A stretch of DNA of 64,000 nt, from the NCBI RefSeq assembly GCF_002115745.1, contig NZ_JFKB01000004.1, forward strand, positions 62,001-126,000. Direction: 5' to 3'. This document shows positions 1-8,912 of this stretch, piece after piece. The stretch's first letter is position 1. Each line of letters opens with the position of its first letter. The translations under genes were made by a program, and so were the position numbers. The notes below the pieces were generated by a model. It did not search any database. It worked only from the letters and a program-made list of their open reading frames with translations, and was not told the origin of the DNA. This stretch comes from Thalassospira alkalitolerans. Lineage in GTDB: Bacteria; Pseudomonadota; Alphaproteobacteria; Rhodospirillales; Thalassospiraceae.

Positions 1-267
1 ATCCGGGCGGTTCATAGCCTATCCGAAGGCTTTGGCGAGGTTCTTGAGGCAGAGGCACTTGAAACCGCCCCCATTGTTGGTAAGGCGATCAAGGATATCT
101 CCATGCCGGCCGGTGTGGTGTTTGGTGCGATCTTGCGGAACGGCGAGGTCGTCATGCCGCGCGCCAATACCGTGATCGAGGCTAATGACCGTATTGTGGT
201 CTTTGCCGGGTCCGAACAGATCAAGAAAGTCGAAAAAATGTTTGCGGTTCGGCTTGAATACTTCTGA
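1..267 (+). CDS. trkA: Trk potassium uptake protein TrkA, C-terminal end (partial)
   Basis: The open frame enters from the left edge and ends at TGA 265-267, giving the last 88 residues. They read as an RCK_C (TrkA_C) regulatory domain, with the typical run FGAILRNGEVVMPRANT followed by a beta-strand IVVFAG and a short helix ending in LEYF. TrkA is the cytoplasmic NAD-binding gating subunit of the Trk potassium transporter. In many alphaproteobacteria trkA lies between ntrYX and hfq-hflX, and hfq-hflX follows here, which supports the call. The Rossmann RCK_N domains lie outside the window. The only real doubt is whether it could be another RCK-domain protein. Confidence 0.85.
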   Translation: MRAVHSLSEGFGEVLEAEALETAPIVGKAIKDISMPAGVVFGAILRNGEVVMPRANTVIEANDRIVVFAGSEQIKKVEKMFAVRLEYF

Positions 268-311
268 TGCTTCGCATGATATTTGACGACTAACTGGCTG
301 GAAATAAATAT

Positions 312-998
312 ATGATTGAAAAATCACCTGCGCGACCAAATGCCGTGATCTTTGACTGGGACAACACGCTTGTCGACAGTTGGGAAACCATTCAGGCCGC
401 CCTTAACCTGACCTTTGATGATTTTGGCAAGGAACGTTGGGACCTGATCGAAACCAAAACGCGGGTTGCGCGATCATTGCGTGACAGCTTTCCAGCTCTG
501 TTCGGTGAAGACCGCTGGGAAGAAGCCAAGGATCGGTTCTATGCTCATTTTCAGGCCATTCATCTTGAAACTCTGACGCCATTGGCCGGTGCACATGATT
601 TGCTGTGTGCCTTGCGTGATGGCGGCGTCTATCTTGGGGTGGTTAGCAACAAGAACGGTGATTTCTTGCGATCAGAAGTTGCCCATCTTGACTGGGGACA
701 TTTCTTTGGTGGTGTTATCGGGGCAACCGACGCGGAAAATGACAAACCTGCGGCCGATCCAGTCCATCTTGCAATGGGCGACTCTGCTGCGACGCAATAC
801 GAGAATCTTTGGTTTGTTGGTGATAGTGTGGTTGATATTCAATGTGCGCGCAATGTCGGCGCAACAGCGATCCTGATCGGTGAAGAAATAACCGGCCACG
901 GGGATGCCACGAATTCCGCGAATCTTAGCCCTGATTGGCATTTCCCCGATTGTGAAGCGCTTGTTAGGCTTGTAAAAAGCTTTGCGAAGGTCTTATAG
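312..998 (+). CDS. HAD-family phosphatase, phosphoglycolate phosphatase-like
   Basis: This 228-residue protein has all four HAD motifs. Motif I is DWDNT with nucleophile Asp15 and acid/base Asp17. Motif II Ser is near 112 (VVSNKNG), motif III Lys is near 145 (DKPAADP), and motif IV is GDSVVD near 170-175. Residues 20-90 form a helical cap like that of phosphoglycolate phosphatases, so it should dephosphorylate a small phosphorylated metabolite in the cytoplasm. The substrate cannot be read from sequence. It lies 45 nt after trkA and 122 nt before hfq on the same strand. The upstream purine stretch is only a modest ribosome site, but the ATG at 312 sits just ahead of motif I, so the start is probably right. 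Confidence 0.85.
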   Translation: MIEKSPARPNAVIFDWDNTLVDSWETIQAALNLTFDDFGKERWDLIETKTRVARSLRDSFPALFGEDRWEEAKDRFYAHFQAIHLETLTPLAGAHDLLCALRDGGVYLGVVSNKNGDFLRSEVAHLDWGHFFGGVIGATDAENDKPAADPVHLAMGDSAATQYENLWFVGDSVVDIQCARNVGATAILIGEEITGHGDATNSANLSPDWHFPDCEALVRLVKSFAKVL

Positions 999-1120
999 TT
1001 CATTCAGGTCATAAAAAATTGGGGCCGGAACCGTAACAGACAAAAAAGTCATCGGTTCTGCACTTACCTTGGCCACCCGAAACGAAAAAAACGCTCATAA
1101 AAGAAGGCTAGGTCTAACCA

Positions 1121-1378
1121 ATGGCGGAAAAATCACAAAATGTTCAGGACGTATTCCTGAATTATTGCCGTAAAAACAAAACGCCGGTTACCGTGTTTCT
1201 GGTCAACGGAGTCAAATTGCAGGGAATCATTACCTGGTTTGATAATTTCTCTGTTTTGCTGCGGCGCGATGCTCACACCCAACTCGTTTACAAACATGCG
1301 ATTTCGACGGTAATGCCGACGACACCGATTAAATTGTTTGATCCGAGCCAGCCAGCGACGGACGAAGAAAATAGCTGA
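1121..1378 (+). CDS. hfq: RNA chaperone Hfq
   Basis: This 85-residue protein has the complete Sm fold. The N-terminal helix carries QNVQDVFLN, Sm1 spans roughly 23-47 ([13 protein letters not shown], then FDNFSVLL), and Sm2 is [12 protein letters not shown] with the YKH motif of the proximal uridine-binding pore. The acidic tail is short, as usual in alphaproteobacteria. Hfq forms a hexameric ring that pairs small RNAs with mRNAs. An AGG-containing purine run about 10 nt upstream supports the ATG. The hflX frame opens inside the last 41 nt of hfq, so the two are almost certainly co-transcribed and translationally coupled. Confidence 0.97.
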   Translation: MAEKSQNVQDVFLNYCRKNKTPVTVFLVNGVKLQGIITWFDNFSVLLRRDAHTQLVYKHAISTVMPTTPIKLFDPSQPATDEENS

Positions 1379-2717
1379 TGAATCTCTGACTACGGGGGCT
1401 AACGGCGAAGACGACAGCCCCCGGGTCCTGGTTTTCCATCCGGAACTGAAACGTGCGGATCAAGCTGGATCTTGGCGCGACTCATCGTCGCGACTGGAAG
1501 AAGCCGTCAGCCTGACCGGCGCACTGGATTTCGAAGTGGTGGGCGCAGAAATCGTGCCCATCGCTAAAACACGCCCGGGAACCTTGTTTGGTACCGGCGT
1601 GGTCGAGCGACTTGGCACTCAGATCAAAGCCGAAGAAGCCGACATTGTTATGGTTAATGGCAAGCTTTCCCCGATCCAGCAACGTAATCTGGAGCGCGAG
1701 TGGAAATGCAAGGTCATCGACCGTACCGGTCTTATTCTTGAAATTTTCGCGGATCGTGCGCGCACCCGTGAAGGGCGTCTGCAAGTTCAACTGGCGTTAT
1801 TAAGTTATCAGAAATCCCGTTTGGTTCGCACATGGACGCACCTTGAGCGTCAACGTGGTGGCCGTGGATTCCTTGCCGGACCGGGTGAACGTCAGATCGA
1901 AATCGACCGTCGTTTGATCGGTGACAAGCTGGCCAAACTGCGGCGTGAACTTGAAGAAGTCAAACGGACCCGCGAACTTCACCGCGAGGCACGCCGCCGT
2001 GTGCCATATCCGATTGTTGCACTGGTGGGCTATACCAACGCCGGGAAATCAACACTGTTCAACCAATTGACAGTCTCCGATGTCTTTGCCGAGGACATGC
2101 TGTTTGCAACCCTTGACCCGACCATGCGTGGGCTTGTACTGCCCAGTGGTCGCAAGGTGATCCTGTCTGATACGGTTGGTTTCGTTTCCGATCTGCCACA
2201 TGACCTTGTCGCGGCTTTCCGGGCGACCCTGGAAGAGGTTCTAGAGGCGGATCTGATCATTCATGTTCGCGATGCATCGTCTCATGAAACCGAAGCCCAG
2301 AAGCTTGACGTGCTTGAGGTCCTAAAGGAACTCGGCCTGCAAAAAGCAATTGATGGCGAAGAGCTGGTCGAAGCCCTTAATAAATGTGATCAGCTTGATG
2401 ATGAAGGCCTGACAGCGCTGCAGGAATATTCGGCACGCCATCCCAACACTGTTGCGATTTCAGCAATCAAAGGCACGAATTGCGATGGCCTGCTGGCTTT
2501 GATCGAAGGTCGCCTGACACAAGATATGCCCGTTTTCGAGGTTCGCGTTCCCTATGCGGATGGCAAGGCGCTTGCCCGGCTTTACGAACAAGGTGAAGTC
2601 CTTAAACGTCTTGACGGAGAAGACGGGATTTTGGTTCAGGTTCGCATTGATGAAAGCCGTGTCGGCCGGTTTGAAGACTGGTGCGCAAAATCAGGGTTCA
2701 ATCCTCACCTTTTGTAG
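1338..2717 (+). CDS. hflX: Ribosome-associated GTPase HflX
   Basis: The N-terminal HflX domain (about 30-220) includes the glycine-rich segment [19 protein letters not shown]. It is followed by a GTPase domain with P-loop GYTNAGKS (231-238), G3 DTVGF (278-282) and G4 NKCD (near 357), and a C-terminal domain. HflX binds the 50S subunit and rescues or splits stalled ribosomes. The start given is TTG 1338, inside hfq. I find no ATG or GTG between it and the conserved region, and only a CTG near 1386 is an alternative, so the first 15-20 residues are uncertain. The stop lies inside an imperfect hairpin. Confidence 0.95.
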   Translation: MIRASQRRTKKIADESLTTGANGEDDSPRVLVFHPELKRADQAGSWRDSSSRLEEAVSLTGALDFEVVGAEIVPIAKTRPGTLFGTGVVERLGTQIKAEEADIVMVNGKLSPIQQRNLEREWKCKVIDRTGLILEIFADRARTREGRLQVQLALLSYQKSRLVRTWTHLERQRGGRGFLAGPGERQIEIDRRLIGDKLAKLRRELEEVKRTRELHREARRRVPYPIVALVGYTNAGKSTLFNQLTVSDVFAEDMLFATLDPTMRGLVLPSGRKVILSDTVGFVSDLPHDLVAAFRATLEEVLEADLIIHVRDASSHETEAQKLDVLEVLKELGLQKAIDGEELVEALNKCDQLDDEGLTALQEYSARHPNTVAISAIKGTNCDGLLALIEGRLTQDMPVFEVRVPYADGKALARLYEQGEVLKRLDGEDGILVQVRIDESRVGRFEDWCAKSGFNPHLL

Positions 2718-2727
2718 GATCGAACCC
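2695..2727 (+). other. Imperfect hairpin across the hflX stop codon
   Basis: GGGTTCAATCC (2695-2705) pairs with GGATCGAACCC (2717-2727), 10 of 11 positions, around an 11-nt loop that holds the hflX stop. No T-run follows, so it is probably an RNA-stability or attenuation element rather than a full terminator before the next gene. Confidence 0.4.
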
Positions 2728-2758
2728 TTCTGAAACTAAGAGCTGAAAGGAACAAAGC

Positions 2759-3583
2759 GTGATTAGTGTCGATATGGATAAAGTCACCGGGATTATCCGT
2801 GAAGTATCGGCCGAGGAAATTGCTCCACGTTTTGGCCAGCTAGGAAAAGACGATATTGATACCAAGACCCATGCCATGGATCTGGTAACCATTGCCGATA
2901 CCGAGGCTGAACGCGTTCTGACCCTGCGCCTGACAGACCTTTTGCCAGGCAGTGTCGCCCTTGGCGAAGAAGCCGCCCATGCCAATCCTGAACTGGCGGG
3001 CCGCGTATTTGCTGGGGATGCCCCAATCTGGATCATTGATCCGGTCGACGGCACCAAAAACTTTGCCCACCACCGTCAGCCATTTCGCTGCATGGTCGCG
3101 CTTTATCATGGCGGCGAAACCGTTGCGGCCTGGATTATAGATCCGATCGAAGGATTTGCAACTGTCGCTGAAAAAGGGGCCGGAACGTTCCATAACAGCG
3201 TCCCGGTCAGAGTTAGATCAAATATTCAAACTGCAAAGGATGCCAAGGGTTTCCTGATTTCCTTTGCACGTGATCGCATCCGCAAGTACTACGGCCATCT
3301 CGATTTCTTTGATGGTATTGCACATTATTCCTGCTGTGGGGCGGAGTATCAGGAAATTGCGCAGGGACTGTTTGATTTCTGTGCCTATCGCAACCTGAAA
3401 CCGTGGGATCACGCGCCAGGAACACTTCTTGTGCGTGAAGCAGGCGGAATTGCCAGATATATCACCCGTTCCGGAACAGATGAGTATCATGCAGATGGTG
3501 ATGCTCCGGGTTTGCTATGTGCATCATCGCCTGAACTTTGGGCCGAAATGAACGAACTTTTATTGCCACTTTTCGGATCGTAA
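2759..3583 (+). CDS. Inositol-monophosphatase-family phosphatase, possible HisN-type histidinol-phosphatase
   Basis: This 274-residue protein has the metal-site motifs of the lithium-sensitive phosphatase family: DLVTIADTEAE (41-51), GEE (Glu70), WIIDPVDGTKNF (Asp94, Asp97) and the late PWDHAPG. Family members hydrolyse inositol phosphates, histidinol phosphate, PAP or fructose bisphosphate with Mg2+; sequence alone does not settle which. HisN-type histidinol-phosphatases are common in alphaproteobacteria, but no his gene is nearby. GTG 2759 is chosen because GAAAGGA ends about 7 nt upstream; ATG 2774 would be about 22 nt from that site. The gene ends 23 nt from convergent mazG with no obvious terminator between. 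Confidence 0.85.
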   Translation: MISVDMDKVTGIIREVSAEEIAPRFGQLGKDDIDTKTHAMDLVTIADTEAERVLTLRLTDLLPGSVALGEEAAHANPELAGRVFAGDAPIWIIDPVDGTKNFAHHRQPFRCMVALYHGGETVAAWIIDPIEGFATVAEKGAGTFHNSVPVRVRSNIQTAKDAKGFLISFARDRIRKYYGHLDFFDGIAHYSCCGAEYQEIAQGLFDFCAYRNLKPWDHAPGTLLVREAGGIARYITRSGTDEYHADGDAPGLLCASSPELWAEMNELLLPLFGS

Positions 3584-3606
3584 AAGCGTACGCAAATTCT
3601 AACAAG

Positions 3607-4434
3607 TCAATTGCTTCTGCGGCGTTCTGCCTTTTTGGCTTCATTCCAAAGCCCATCCATTTCCTGAAGATCGGATTGGCCCGCATTGCGACCATCCCGG
3701 GCTAATTCGTTTTCTATAAAATGGAACCGTCGGGTAAATTTCAGATTGGCCCGACGCAAGGCAACCTCGGGATCAACCCCCAGCTTGCGCGATAAATTTG
3801 CCATCACAAACAACATATCACCCAGTTCGTCCTCAACCCGGTCCTGATCGGGGGTTTCCGTCAACTCGGCCTGTAACTCGCCAATTTCTTCATGCAATTT
3901 GTCAAAGACTTCGTCGGTACTTGGCCAGTCAAACCCGACACGTGCCGCACGTTTCGTCAATTTTTCGGCACGCATAAGGGCGGGCAGGGCGCTGGCCACA
4001 CCATCGAGCGCACTGTGGCGTTCATGCCCCTTGATTTCGGCCTTTTGCGCACGCTCAGAGGCCTTGATCTTTTCCCATGTCTGATTGACACCATCCGTGG
4101 TTTTAGCCTCTCCATCGCCAAAAACATGCGGATGGCGTTCAATCATCTTGGAAACAATGCTATTGGCAACATCTTCAAAGGTGAAATGTCCGTCCTCGGT
4201 AGCCATCTGGGAATGAAAAACAACCTGTAGCAACAAGTCGCCAAGCTCTTCACGTAGCTCGTTCATGTCACCTTGGGCAATTGCATCGGCAACTTCATAA
4301 GCTTCTTCGATGGTGTAGGGGGCAATGGTGGCAAAGTTTTGCTCCAGATCCCATGGGCAACCACCATCCGGATCGCGCAATTTTGCCATGACATCCAGTA
4401 ATGCATTGATTGCCTTGCTGTTATGTTTGGTCAT
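3607..4434 (-). CDS. mazG: Nucleoside triphosphate pyrophosphohydrolase MazG
   Basis: This 275-residue protein has two MazG repeats. The first carries EEAYE and EELGD around residues 44-66, the acidic Mg2+-binding pattern of all-alpha NTP pyrophosphatases; the second carries a similar EELGD-like segment (DELGDML) near 200. MazG hydrolyses NTPs and dNTPs to monophosphates and pyrophosphate, cleaning the nucleotide pool. The open frame extends 38 codons further upstream, but the ATG at 4434 has AGGAAA just ahead and begins MTKHNSKAI directly before the conserved domain, so that start is preferred. It is expressed separately from the ectoine operon, whose terminator lies 100 nt upstream. Confidence 0.92.
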   Translation of the reverse strand: MTKHNSKAINALLDVMAKLRDPDGGCPWDLEQNFATIAPYTIEEAYEVADAIAQGDMNELREELGDLLLQVVFHSQMATEDGHFTFEDVANSIVSKMIERHPHVFGDGEAKTTDGVNQTWEKIKASERAQKAEIKGHERHSALDGVASALPALMRAEKLTKRAARVGFDWPSTDEVFDKLHEEIGELQAELTETPDQDRVEDELGDMLFVMANLSRKLGVDPEVALRRANLKFTRRFHFIENELARDGRNAGQSDLQEMDGLWNEAKKAERRRSN

Positions 4435-4533
4435 GGTAACGTTTTCCTGCGTTGGGCGTGATATCGGGGATGATTGCCGGTTCTTCTGTCGTAACGTGAT
4501 GCAGCCTGTGTGACAAGATATGGAATACGACAA

Positions 4534-4570
4534 AATAAAACCCGCCAATTCAATATTGACGGGTTTTATT
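4534..4570 (-). terminator. Terminator of the ectoine operon
   Basis: AATAAAACCCG begins a 16-bp stem with one mismatch, closed by loop TCAAT (4550-4554) and mirrored by CGGGTTTTATT. A-rich and T-rich flanks on both sides make it a bidirectional intrinsic terminator. It lies 25 nt past the ask stop. Confidence 0.85.
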
Positions 4571-4594
4571 CATTTGAACTTTTGCCGATTTTGA

Positions 4595-6094
4595 TCAGGC
4601 GGCAGCAAGTGTCGCACGCTTGTTTTCACCGATGCCTGCGGCGTTAGCTGATTTACCTTCGATCAGGCCACGATGTAATGCCTTGATCGCCTTGTTAAAG
4701 TCGCCTTCTGCAACAACGAACTGAAGATCAACGCGGCGGCTTGGATAGTGGCTGGCCACCAGTTCAATGCCACTGGCATCAAGGATGCCAACCGCACGGG
4801 CAAACAATCCCGGCTCATTAATATTTGCACCGATAACCGACACAATCGCGACCTTGCGGGTCTTAACCGTTGCTTCGGGCTGTTTGGCTTCGATCTCGTC
4901 AACACAGCGACGGACTTGCTTCAGCGACGTTGAAACATAATGCGTGATCGTATTGGCATTCAGGTTTTTGGTCACCGTCGGAACCTTAAAACGCTTCAAC
5001 ACGCTAAGGATGGTTTCCTCACCTCCGGCAACACCAACCATGTCTTGATTAAAGACCTCGATCTCGAATGCAGTTGGAACACCGGTAACAATTTCAACAC
5101 GGCTATCATCAGGGTCCCAGTGATCGTCAATAACCGTGCCCGGATGTTCCGGCTCAAAGGTATTGGCAATGCGGAGCGGGATGTCATTCTGACGTAGCCC
5201 TTTGGCTGCACGCGGATGAATGGCTTCCATGCCCATATTCGACAACTGATCGGCAACGTCATAACTGGTGCGGCCAATCGGACGCACGGCATCCTCGCCA
5301 ACAATGCGCGGGTCAGCGCTGCTAAGGTGGAATTCCTTGTGAATGATCGCTTCGCGCGCCTGGGTCAGGCAAGCAATGCGCGAAAACGTCACTTCGCTAT
5401 AACCTCTGCCATAGATGCTCATCAAACCTTCGCTGCACTGGGCATAGCCGGTGGCAATGGCAAGCTGACTTTTAAGATCGATATCGGCAAAAACCTTTTC
5501 GATCCGGCCATCAAGGGTCGAGGCTTCCGGTTCACGCCAGCCTGACAGATCGGCAAAAACCGCGTTCACGCCTTTGGCGCGCAATAACAACATGGTGTTA
5601 TGCGCACTGTGGGATTCCCCAATTGCACTTAGCATTTCACGAACAGTCAGCAGATGTTTTTCAAGCTTGAAATGCCCAAAGCTGCAAAGGCGATGCAAAT
5701 CCATCAAACAGCTTCGCGTACCTTCAACCCGTTCCTGAACAAAGGCATTAGCCAATTTCAGTTCCGGCGCGTCGCCAAAGATTTCCTCGTTGATAGCGCA
5801 CATCTTATCGGCAACCTTGGTCAGGGTATCCCCCCAGGCCCAGTCGGTTTCCGATCCGGCATAAAGCTGATAGACGCCAGCCTCACCGGTTTTTTTGTTT
5901 TCCAGCAGCAGGTCCGTAAACCCGCCATAAGCTGAAACAACAAATACACGATTGTAAAGCTCGTCTTCGCTGCGATCGCCAACCAGAATGTTATCCATGA
6001 CCGCATTAACCTGCGACATCGACGTTCCGCCAATCTTGTGAACGCTATGCCCAACGTCCGTTTTTTTGTCCATTTTTTTATGGGCTGAAAGCAT
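4595..6094 (-). CDS. ask: Aspartate kinase of the ectoine cluster (Ask_Ect type)
   Basis: This 499-residue aspartokinase has the kinase signature KIGGTSMS (20-27) near its N-terminus and a C-terminal regulatory part with ACT-like strands (IVSVIGANINEPGLF near 420). It phosphorylates aspartate, the first step toward aspartate semialdehyde. A dedicated aspartokinase placed after ectABC is well known in many ectoine producers and is usually less sensitive to feedback by lysine or threonine; that property is family knowledge, not seen here. An AGGAGG site sits 6-7 nt before ATG 6094. It is separated from ectC by a strong hairpin and ends at an intrinsic terminator, so it is the last gene of the operon. 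Confidence 0.93.
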   Translation of the reverse strand: MLSAHKKMDKKTDVGHSVHKIGGTSMSQVNAVMDNILVGDRSEDELYNRVFVVSAYGGFTDLLLENKKTGEAGVYQLYAGSETDWAWGDTLTKVADKMCAINEEIFGDAPELKLANAFVQERVEGTRSCLMDLHRLCSFGHFKLEKHLLTVREMLSAIGESHSAHNTMLLLRAKGVNAVFADLSGWREPEASTLDGRIEKVFADIDLKSQLAIATGYAQCSEGLMSIYGRGYSEVTFSRIACLTQAREAIIHKEFHLSSADPRIVGEDAVRPIGRTSYDVADQLSNMGMEAIHPRAAKGLRQNDIPLRIANTFEPEHPGTVIDDHWDPDDSRVEIVTGVPTAFEIEVFNQDMVGVAGGEETILSVLKRFKVPTVTKNLNANTITHYVSTSLKQVRRCVDEIEAKQPEATVKTRKVAIVSVIGANINEPGLFARAVGILDASGIELVASHYPSRRVDLQFVVAEGDFNKAIKALHRGLIEGKSANAAGIGENKRATLAAA

Positions 6095-6141
6095 GCGGCC
6101 TCCTTTGGGGGCGTTTCCTTGAAATGGTCTGTTCGTGATTT

Positions 6142-6169
6142 TTTGGGGCGGTCATTAAGCCGCCCCAAA
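6142..6169 (-). other. Intercistronic hairpin between ectC and ask
   Basis: TTTGGGGCGG (6142-6151) and CCGCCCCAAA (6160-6169) form a perfect 10-bp GC-rich stem with an 8-nt loop. On the minus-strand transcript it is followed by A rather than U residues, so it should not terminate efficiently. More likely it protects the 3' end of ectABC mRNA or lowers ask expression relative to ectABC. Confidence 0.7.
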
Positions 6170-6177
6170 TGAAGGGC

Positions 6178-6579
6178 CTAGCTTGCCAGCGCATCACCGT
6201 CGAGCGGATAAACGCCGTTCTTATCGTGTGTTTCACGACCGTTAAGTGGCGGATTGAATGCACAGGCAACAACCATGTCCTCTGTGCCGCCGCGCAAGTA
6301 ATGGCGATCATGCTTGTTAAGGATGTAAACCGTGCCGGGTTCAATCTTGTATTTCTTGCCATCCGCAATGGTTTCGACTTCGCCATTGCCTGAAATGCAA
6401 TAAACGGTCTCGAAATGGTTTGCGTAGCAAATCTCGGTCTCGGTTCCGGCATAGATCGTGGTGATGTGGAACGAAAAACCCATGCCATCATCGGCAAGTG
6501 ACAACCGCGTGCTTTCCCAATTGTCAGAAACAACACGACGACCAGAGGCTTCACATTCTTTCAATGTGCGAACAATCAT
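6178..6579 (-). CDS. ectC: L-ectoine synthase EctC
   Basis: This 133-residue protein opens with [16 protein letters not shown] and has the cupin core typical of EctC ([19 protein letters not shown] near 74-92, then [12 protein letters not shown]). It closes the ring of N-gamma-acetyl-diaminobutyrate with loss of water to give ectoine, the last biosynthetic step, in the cytoplasm using iron. The length matches the family, about 130 residues. It lies 65 nt after ectB and shares its transcript. No ectoine hydroxylase gene (ectD) is present in the window, so hydroxyectoine formation cannot be inferred. Confidence 0.97.
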   Translation of the reverse strand: MIVRTLKECEASGRRVVSDNWESTRLSLADDGMGFSFHITTIYAGTETEICYANHFETVYCISGNGEVETIADGKKYKIEPGTVYILNKHDRHYLRGGTEDMVVACAFNPPLNGRETHDKNGVYPLDGDALAS

Positions 6580-6644
6580 ACTTAACTCTTTGATTCAATT
6601 TAAGTTGTGGGGCAGGGCGATGCATCAAACATCACCAAACCGAA

Positions 6645-7928
6645 TTACTCGGCAGCGGCTTTCACCGGGGTAACATCTTTACCCATTGCCTTGGCCGTCG
6701 CCATTTCCAGAATGTCGAGGCCATGGGCCAGATCGTCCTTTGAAATGATCAGCGGAACAAGGCATTTTACAACCTCGTCTTCCGGGCCACTGGTTTCAAT
6801 CACCAGATTATGGGCAAAGCATTCCTTGGTGACTTTCGATGCAACATCGCCACTTTCAAAGCAGATACCCTGCATCAAGCCACGACCCTTGCGATAGATT
6901 TTGCCATCGCCATACCGTTTCGCAATTTCTTCAAGACGTGCGCCAAGAAATGCTGCCTTGTCACGGATATCATTTTGGAATTTGTCATCTGACCAAAAAT
7001 GATCAAGTGCGGCGGTCGCCGTTACAAAGGCATGATTATTTCCACGGAATGTGCCGTTGTGTTCGCCCGGATGCCAAACATCGAATTCCGGTTTGATCAG
7101 AACGATTGCCAATGGCAAGCCATATGCCGAAAGCGACTTTGACAGGGTTACCATATCAGGTTTGATACCGGCGGGTTCAAAGCTAAAGAACGTGCCGGTA
7201 CGGCCACAGCCAGCCTGAATGTCGTCAACGATCAGAAGAATGTCATGCTTGCGGCAAACCTGTTCCAGTTTTTTCAACCACCCAAAGTCAGCAGCATTTA
7301 AACCGCCTTCACCTTGAACGGTTTCAACAATGACAGCCGCGGGCAGGGCGATGCCACTGGAATTGTCGCCAAGGACACGATCCAGATATTCGGTGGTATC
7401 TGCACCGTCCCCCATATAGCCGTCAAACGGTACGGCAACCGCATTATCGAGCGATACACCAGCAGCACCACGATGGTGTTCGTTACCCGTAATCGCCAAC
7501 GCACCAAGCGTGACACCGTGGAAACCGTTTGTGAACGATATAACAGTTTCACGACCCTTGACGCGGCGCGCCAGTTTAAGGGCTGCCTCAACCGCATTGG
7601 TGCCGGTCGGGCCGGTAAACTGGATTTTATAATCCATATTCCTCGGCTTAAGGACTTTGCTTTCCATGGCTTCAAGGAAAGCTTCCTTGGCTTTGGTATG
7701 CATGTCCAGGCCGTGGGTGATGCCGTTCGATATAATGTAATCGATCAGCTTTTTCTGCAGCACGGGATGATTATGGCCATAATTCAGGCTACCGGCACCG
7801 GCAAGAAAATCGAGATAGCGTTTGCCATCGGTATCTGTCAACCAGGCACCTTCGGCTTTTTCAAAAGTAACGGGGAAGGAGCGTGCATAGCTCTGGACTT
7901 CCGATTCAAGGCGATCAAATACAGTCAT
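6645..7928 (-). CDS. ectB: Diaminobutyrate-2-oxoglutarate transaminase EctB
   Basis: This 427-residue class-III (fold type I) aminotransferase has [16 protein letters not shown] (106-121), a PLP-phosphate-binding region, the acidic [11 protein letters not shown] (235-245) and the Schiff-base lysine in [10 protein letters not shown] (Lys264). It transfers an amino group from glutamate to aspartate-beta-semialdehyde, giving 2,4-diaminobutyrate, the committed step of ectoine synthesis. Start ATG 7928 is unambiguous. It lies between ectA (116 nt upstream) and ectC, in the standard ectABC order. A siderophore-type diaminobutyrate transaminase would look similar, but the operon settles the role. 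Confidence 0.97.
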   Translation of the reverse strand: MTVFDRLESEVQSYARSFPVTFEKAEGAWLTDTDGKRYLDFLAGAGSLNYGHNHPVLQKKLIDYIISNGITHGLDMHTKAKEAFLEAMESKVLKPRNMDYKIQFTGPTGTNAVEAALKLARRVKGRETVISFTNGFHGVTLGALAITGNEHHRGAAGVSLDNAVAVPFDGYMGDGADTTEYLDRVLGDNSSGIALPAAVIVETVQGEGGLNAADFGWLKKLEQVCRKHDILLIVDDIQAGCGRTGTFFSFEPAGIKPDMVTLSKSLSAYGLPLAIVLIKPEFDVWHPGEHNGTFRGNNHAFVTATAALDHFWSDDKFQNDIRDKAAFLGARLEEIAKRYGDGKIYRKGRGLMQGICFESGDVASKVTKECFAHNLVIETSGPEDEVVKCLVPLIISKDDLAHGLDILEMATAKAMGKDVTPVKAAAE

Positions 7929-8044
7929 AATTCCCTCTTTATGATTGGGAAAATAAAGAATGATCCTGTCATGCCAAACGTCCGGACAGGCCGGTTGTTC
8001 CAGTTAAGCGGTGTCAGGATTTCTAAAATCAGTGCGGTATTGGG

Positions 8045-8623
8045 TCAGGCCGCGACGCGCACAACATCGGCGCGTGCGAACGGCCCGATCTGCCACAGAA
8101 TTTCACTGGCAGCAGCCCCATCGAAATGGGTTTCGCGTTCGAACTGGACCTTGCGCTTGACCTCGGTTTCCAATTCGCGTGCCACGGAACGAAAAACGCC
8201 TTGTGACGGCGCATTGGACGATGTGATCGTCGTCTGCAGCTCGGTCACATTGTGACAAATCTGGCGTTCCAGAATCTCAAGGATCATGGACTTTGCCAGT
8301 TTAAGGCCACGTGCTTTGGGTGACACGGCAACCTGCCAGATAAATAGCCGTTCCGGATGCGCCGGAACAATATAGCCAGACACAAAACCAACTGTCTGGC
8401 CATCAAGCTCGGCAATCACGCAGGTATCTGCGAAATGCGAGCACTGCAACAGGTTGCAGTAAACAGAGTTTTCATCCAACGGTTTGCATTGCGCAATCAT
8501 TTCATTGACTGCGGCACCGTCGGTTGCCTTGGGTTTCCGGATCGTTAGATTGGCGTTGTGGCCGGTATTGCCGCTTTTGGTGGCAATTTTCATCTGTCTA
8601 TCTGCCTCGTTATTTCGATACAC
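8045..8623 (-). CDS. ectA: L-2,4-diaminobutyrate N-gamma-acetyltransferase EctA
   Basis: This GNAT-family enzyme (192 residues from GTG 8623) carries the acetyl-CoA loop VSPKARGLKLAKSM in its second half and the EctA-typical LDENSVYCNLLQCSHF. It acetylates diaminobutyrate, the step before EctC. Two starts are credible: GTG 8623, with AGGAAAG immediately upstream at ideal spacing, and ATG 8593, with GAGG about 11 nt upstream. The first is reported because of its better ribosome site. The shorter form (182 residues) would also fit the family. It is the first gene of ectABC-ask and faces the MarR gene ectR across a 289-nt regulatory region. Confidence 0.94.
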   Translation of the reverse strand: MYRNNEADRQMKIATKSGNTGHNANLTIRKPKATDGAAVNEMIAQCKPLDENSVYCNLLQCSHFADTCVIAELDGQTVGFVSGYIVPAHPERLFIWQVAVSPKARGLKLAKSMILEILERQICHNVTELQTTITSSNAPSQGVFRSVARELETEVKRKVQFERETHFDGAAASEILWQIGPFARADVVRVAA

Positions 8624-8644
8624 GATCTTTCCTGTCGCGTCAGA

Positions 8645-8673
8645 TATATAGATGATCGATGTAAAAAGGTCAA
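8645..8673 (-). promoter_or_regulatory. Sigma70-type promoter of ectABC-ask
   Basis: On the minus strand TTGACC (8673-8668) and TATATA (8650-8645) are separated by exactly 17 nt. Transcription should start near 8638, leaving a leader of about 15 nt before GTG 8623 or 45 nt before ATG 8593. The short leader still contains the AGGAAAG ribosome site. Confidence 0.65.
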
Positions 8674-8810
8674 CACAGCGGTCGTGACGATATGATGAAA
8701 TATATAAAAATCATTTTAAATCAATATGATGGTTGAATAAATCAACTTTGCTGATTATTCGGAAAATTAAATTATATCGCCCATATATTTCAACATATTT
8801 CGATAGATAA

Positions 8811-8831
8811 ACACTTCGATGAACGAAGTGT
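8811..8831. promoter_or_regulatory. Perfect 8-5-8 palindrome in the ectA-ectR intergenic region
   Basis: ACACTTCG and CGAAGTGT are perfect inverted repeats separated by ATGAA. The site lies 82-102 nt upstream of the ectR start and about 140 nt from the ectA -35 box. Its size and symmetry suit a MarR-family dimer, so it is a candidate EctR operator controlling ectR itself. It does not overlap the predicted ectA promoter, and AT-rich half-sites nearby are alternatives. Confidence 0.45.
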
Positions 8832-8912
8832 AATGGCGGGAAAGCGTTGCAGAGCGACGGTTCGGCGGTTATTACTTTGGGAAATTAAAACAACAAACCG
8901 TGGAATCACCGC

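Noticed and set aside
3607-4548. Longer MazG starting 38 codons upstream
   Set aside because: The extension has no domain support and an internal ATG has a clear ribosome site.
7314-8255. Long plus-strand open frame (313 codons) across ectB and ectA
   Set aside because: It spans two confident genes on the opposite strand and has no recognisable motifs.
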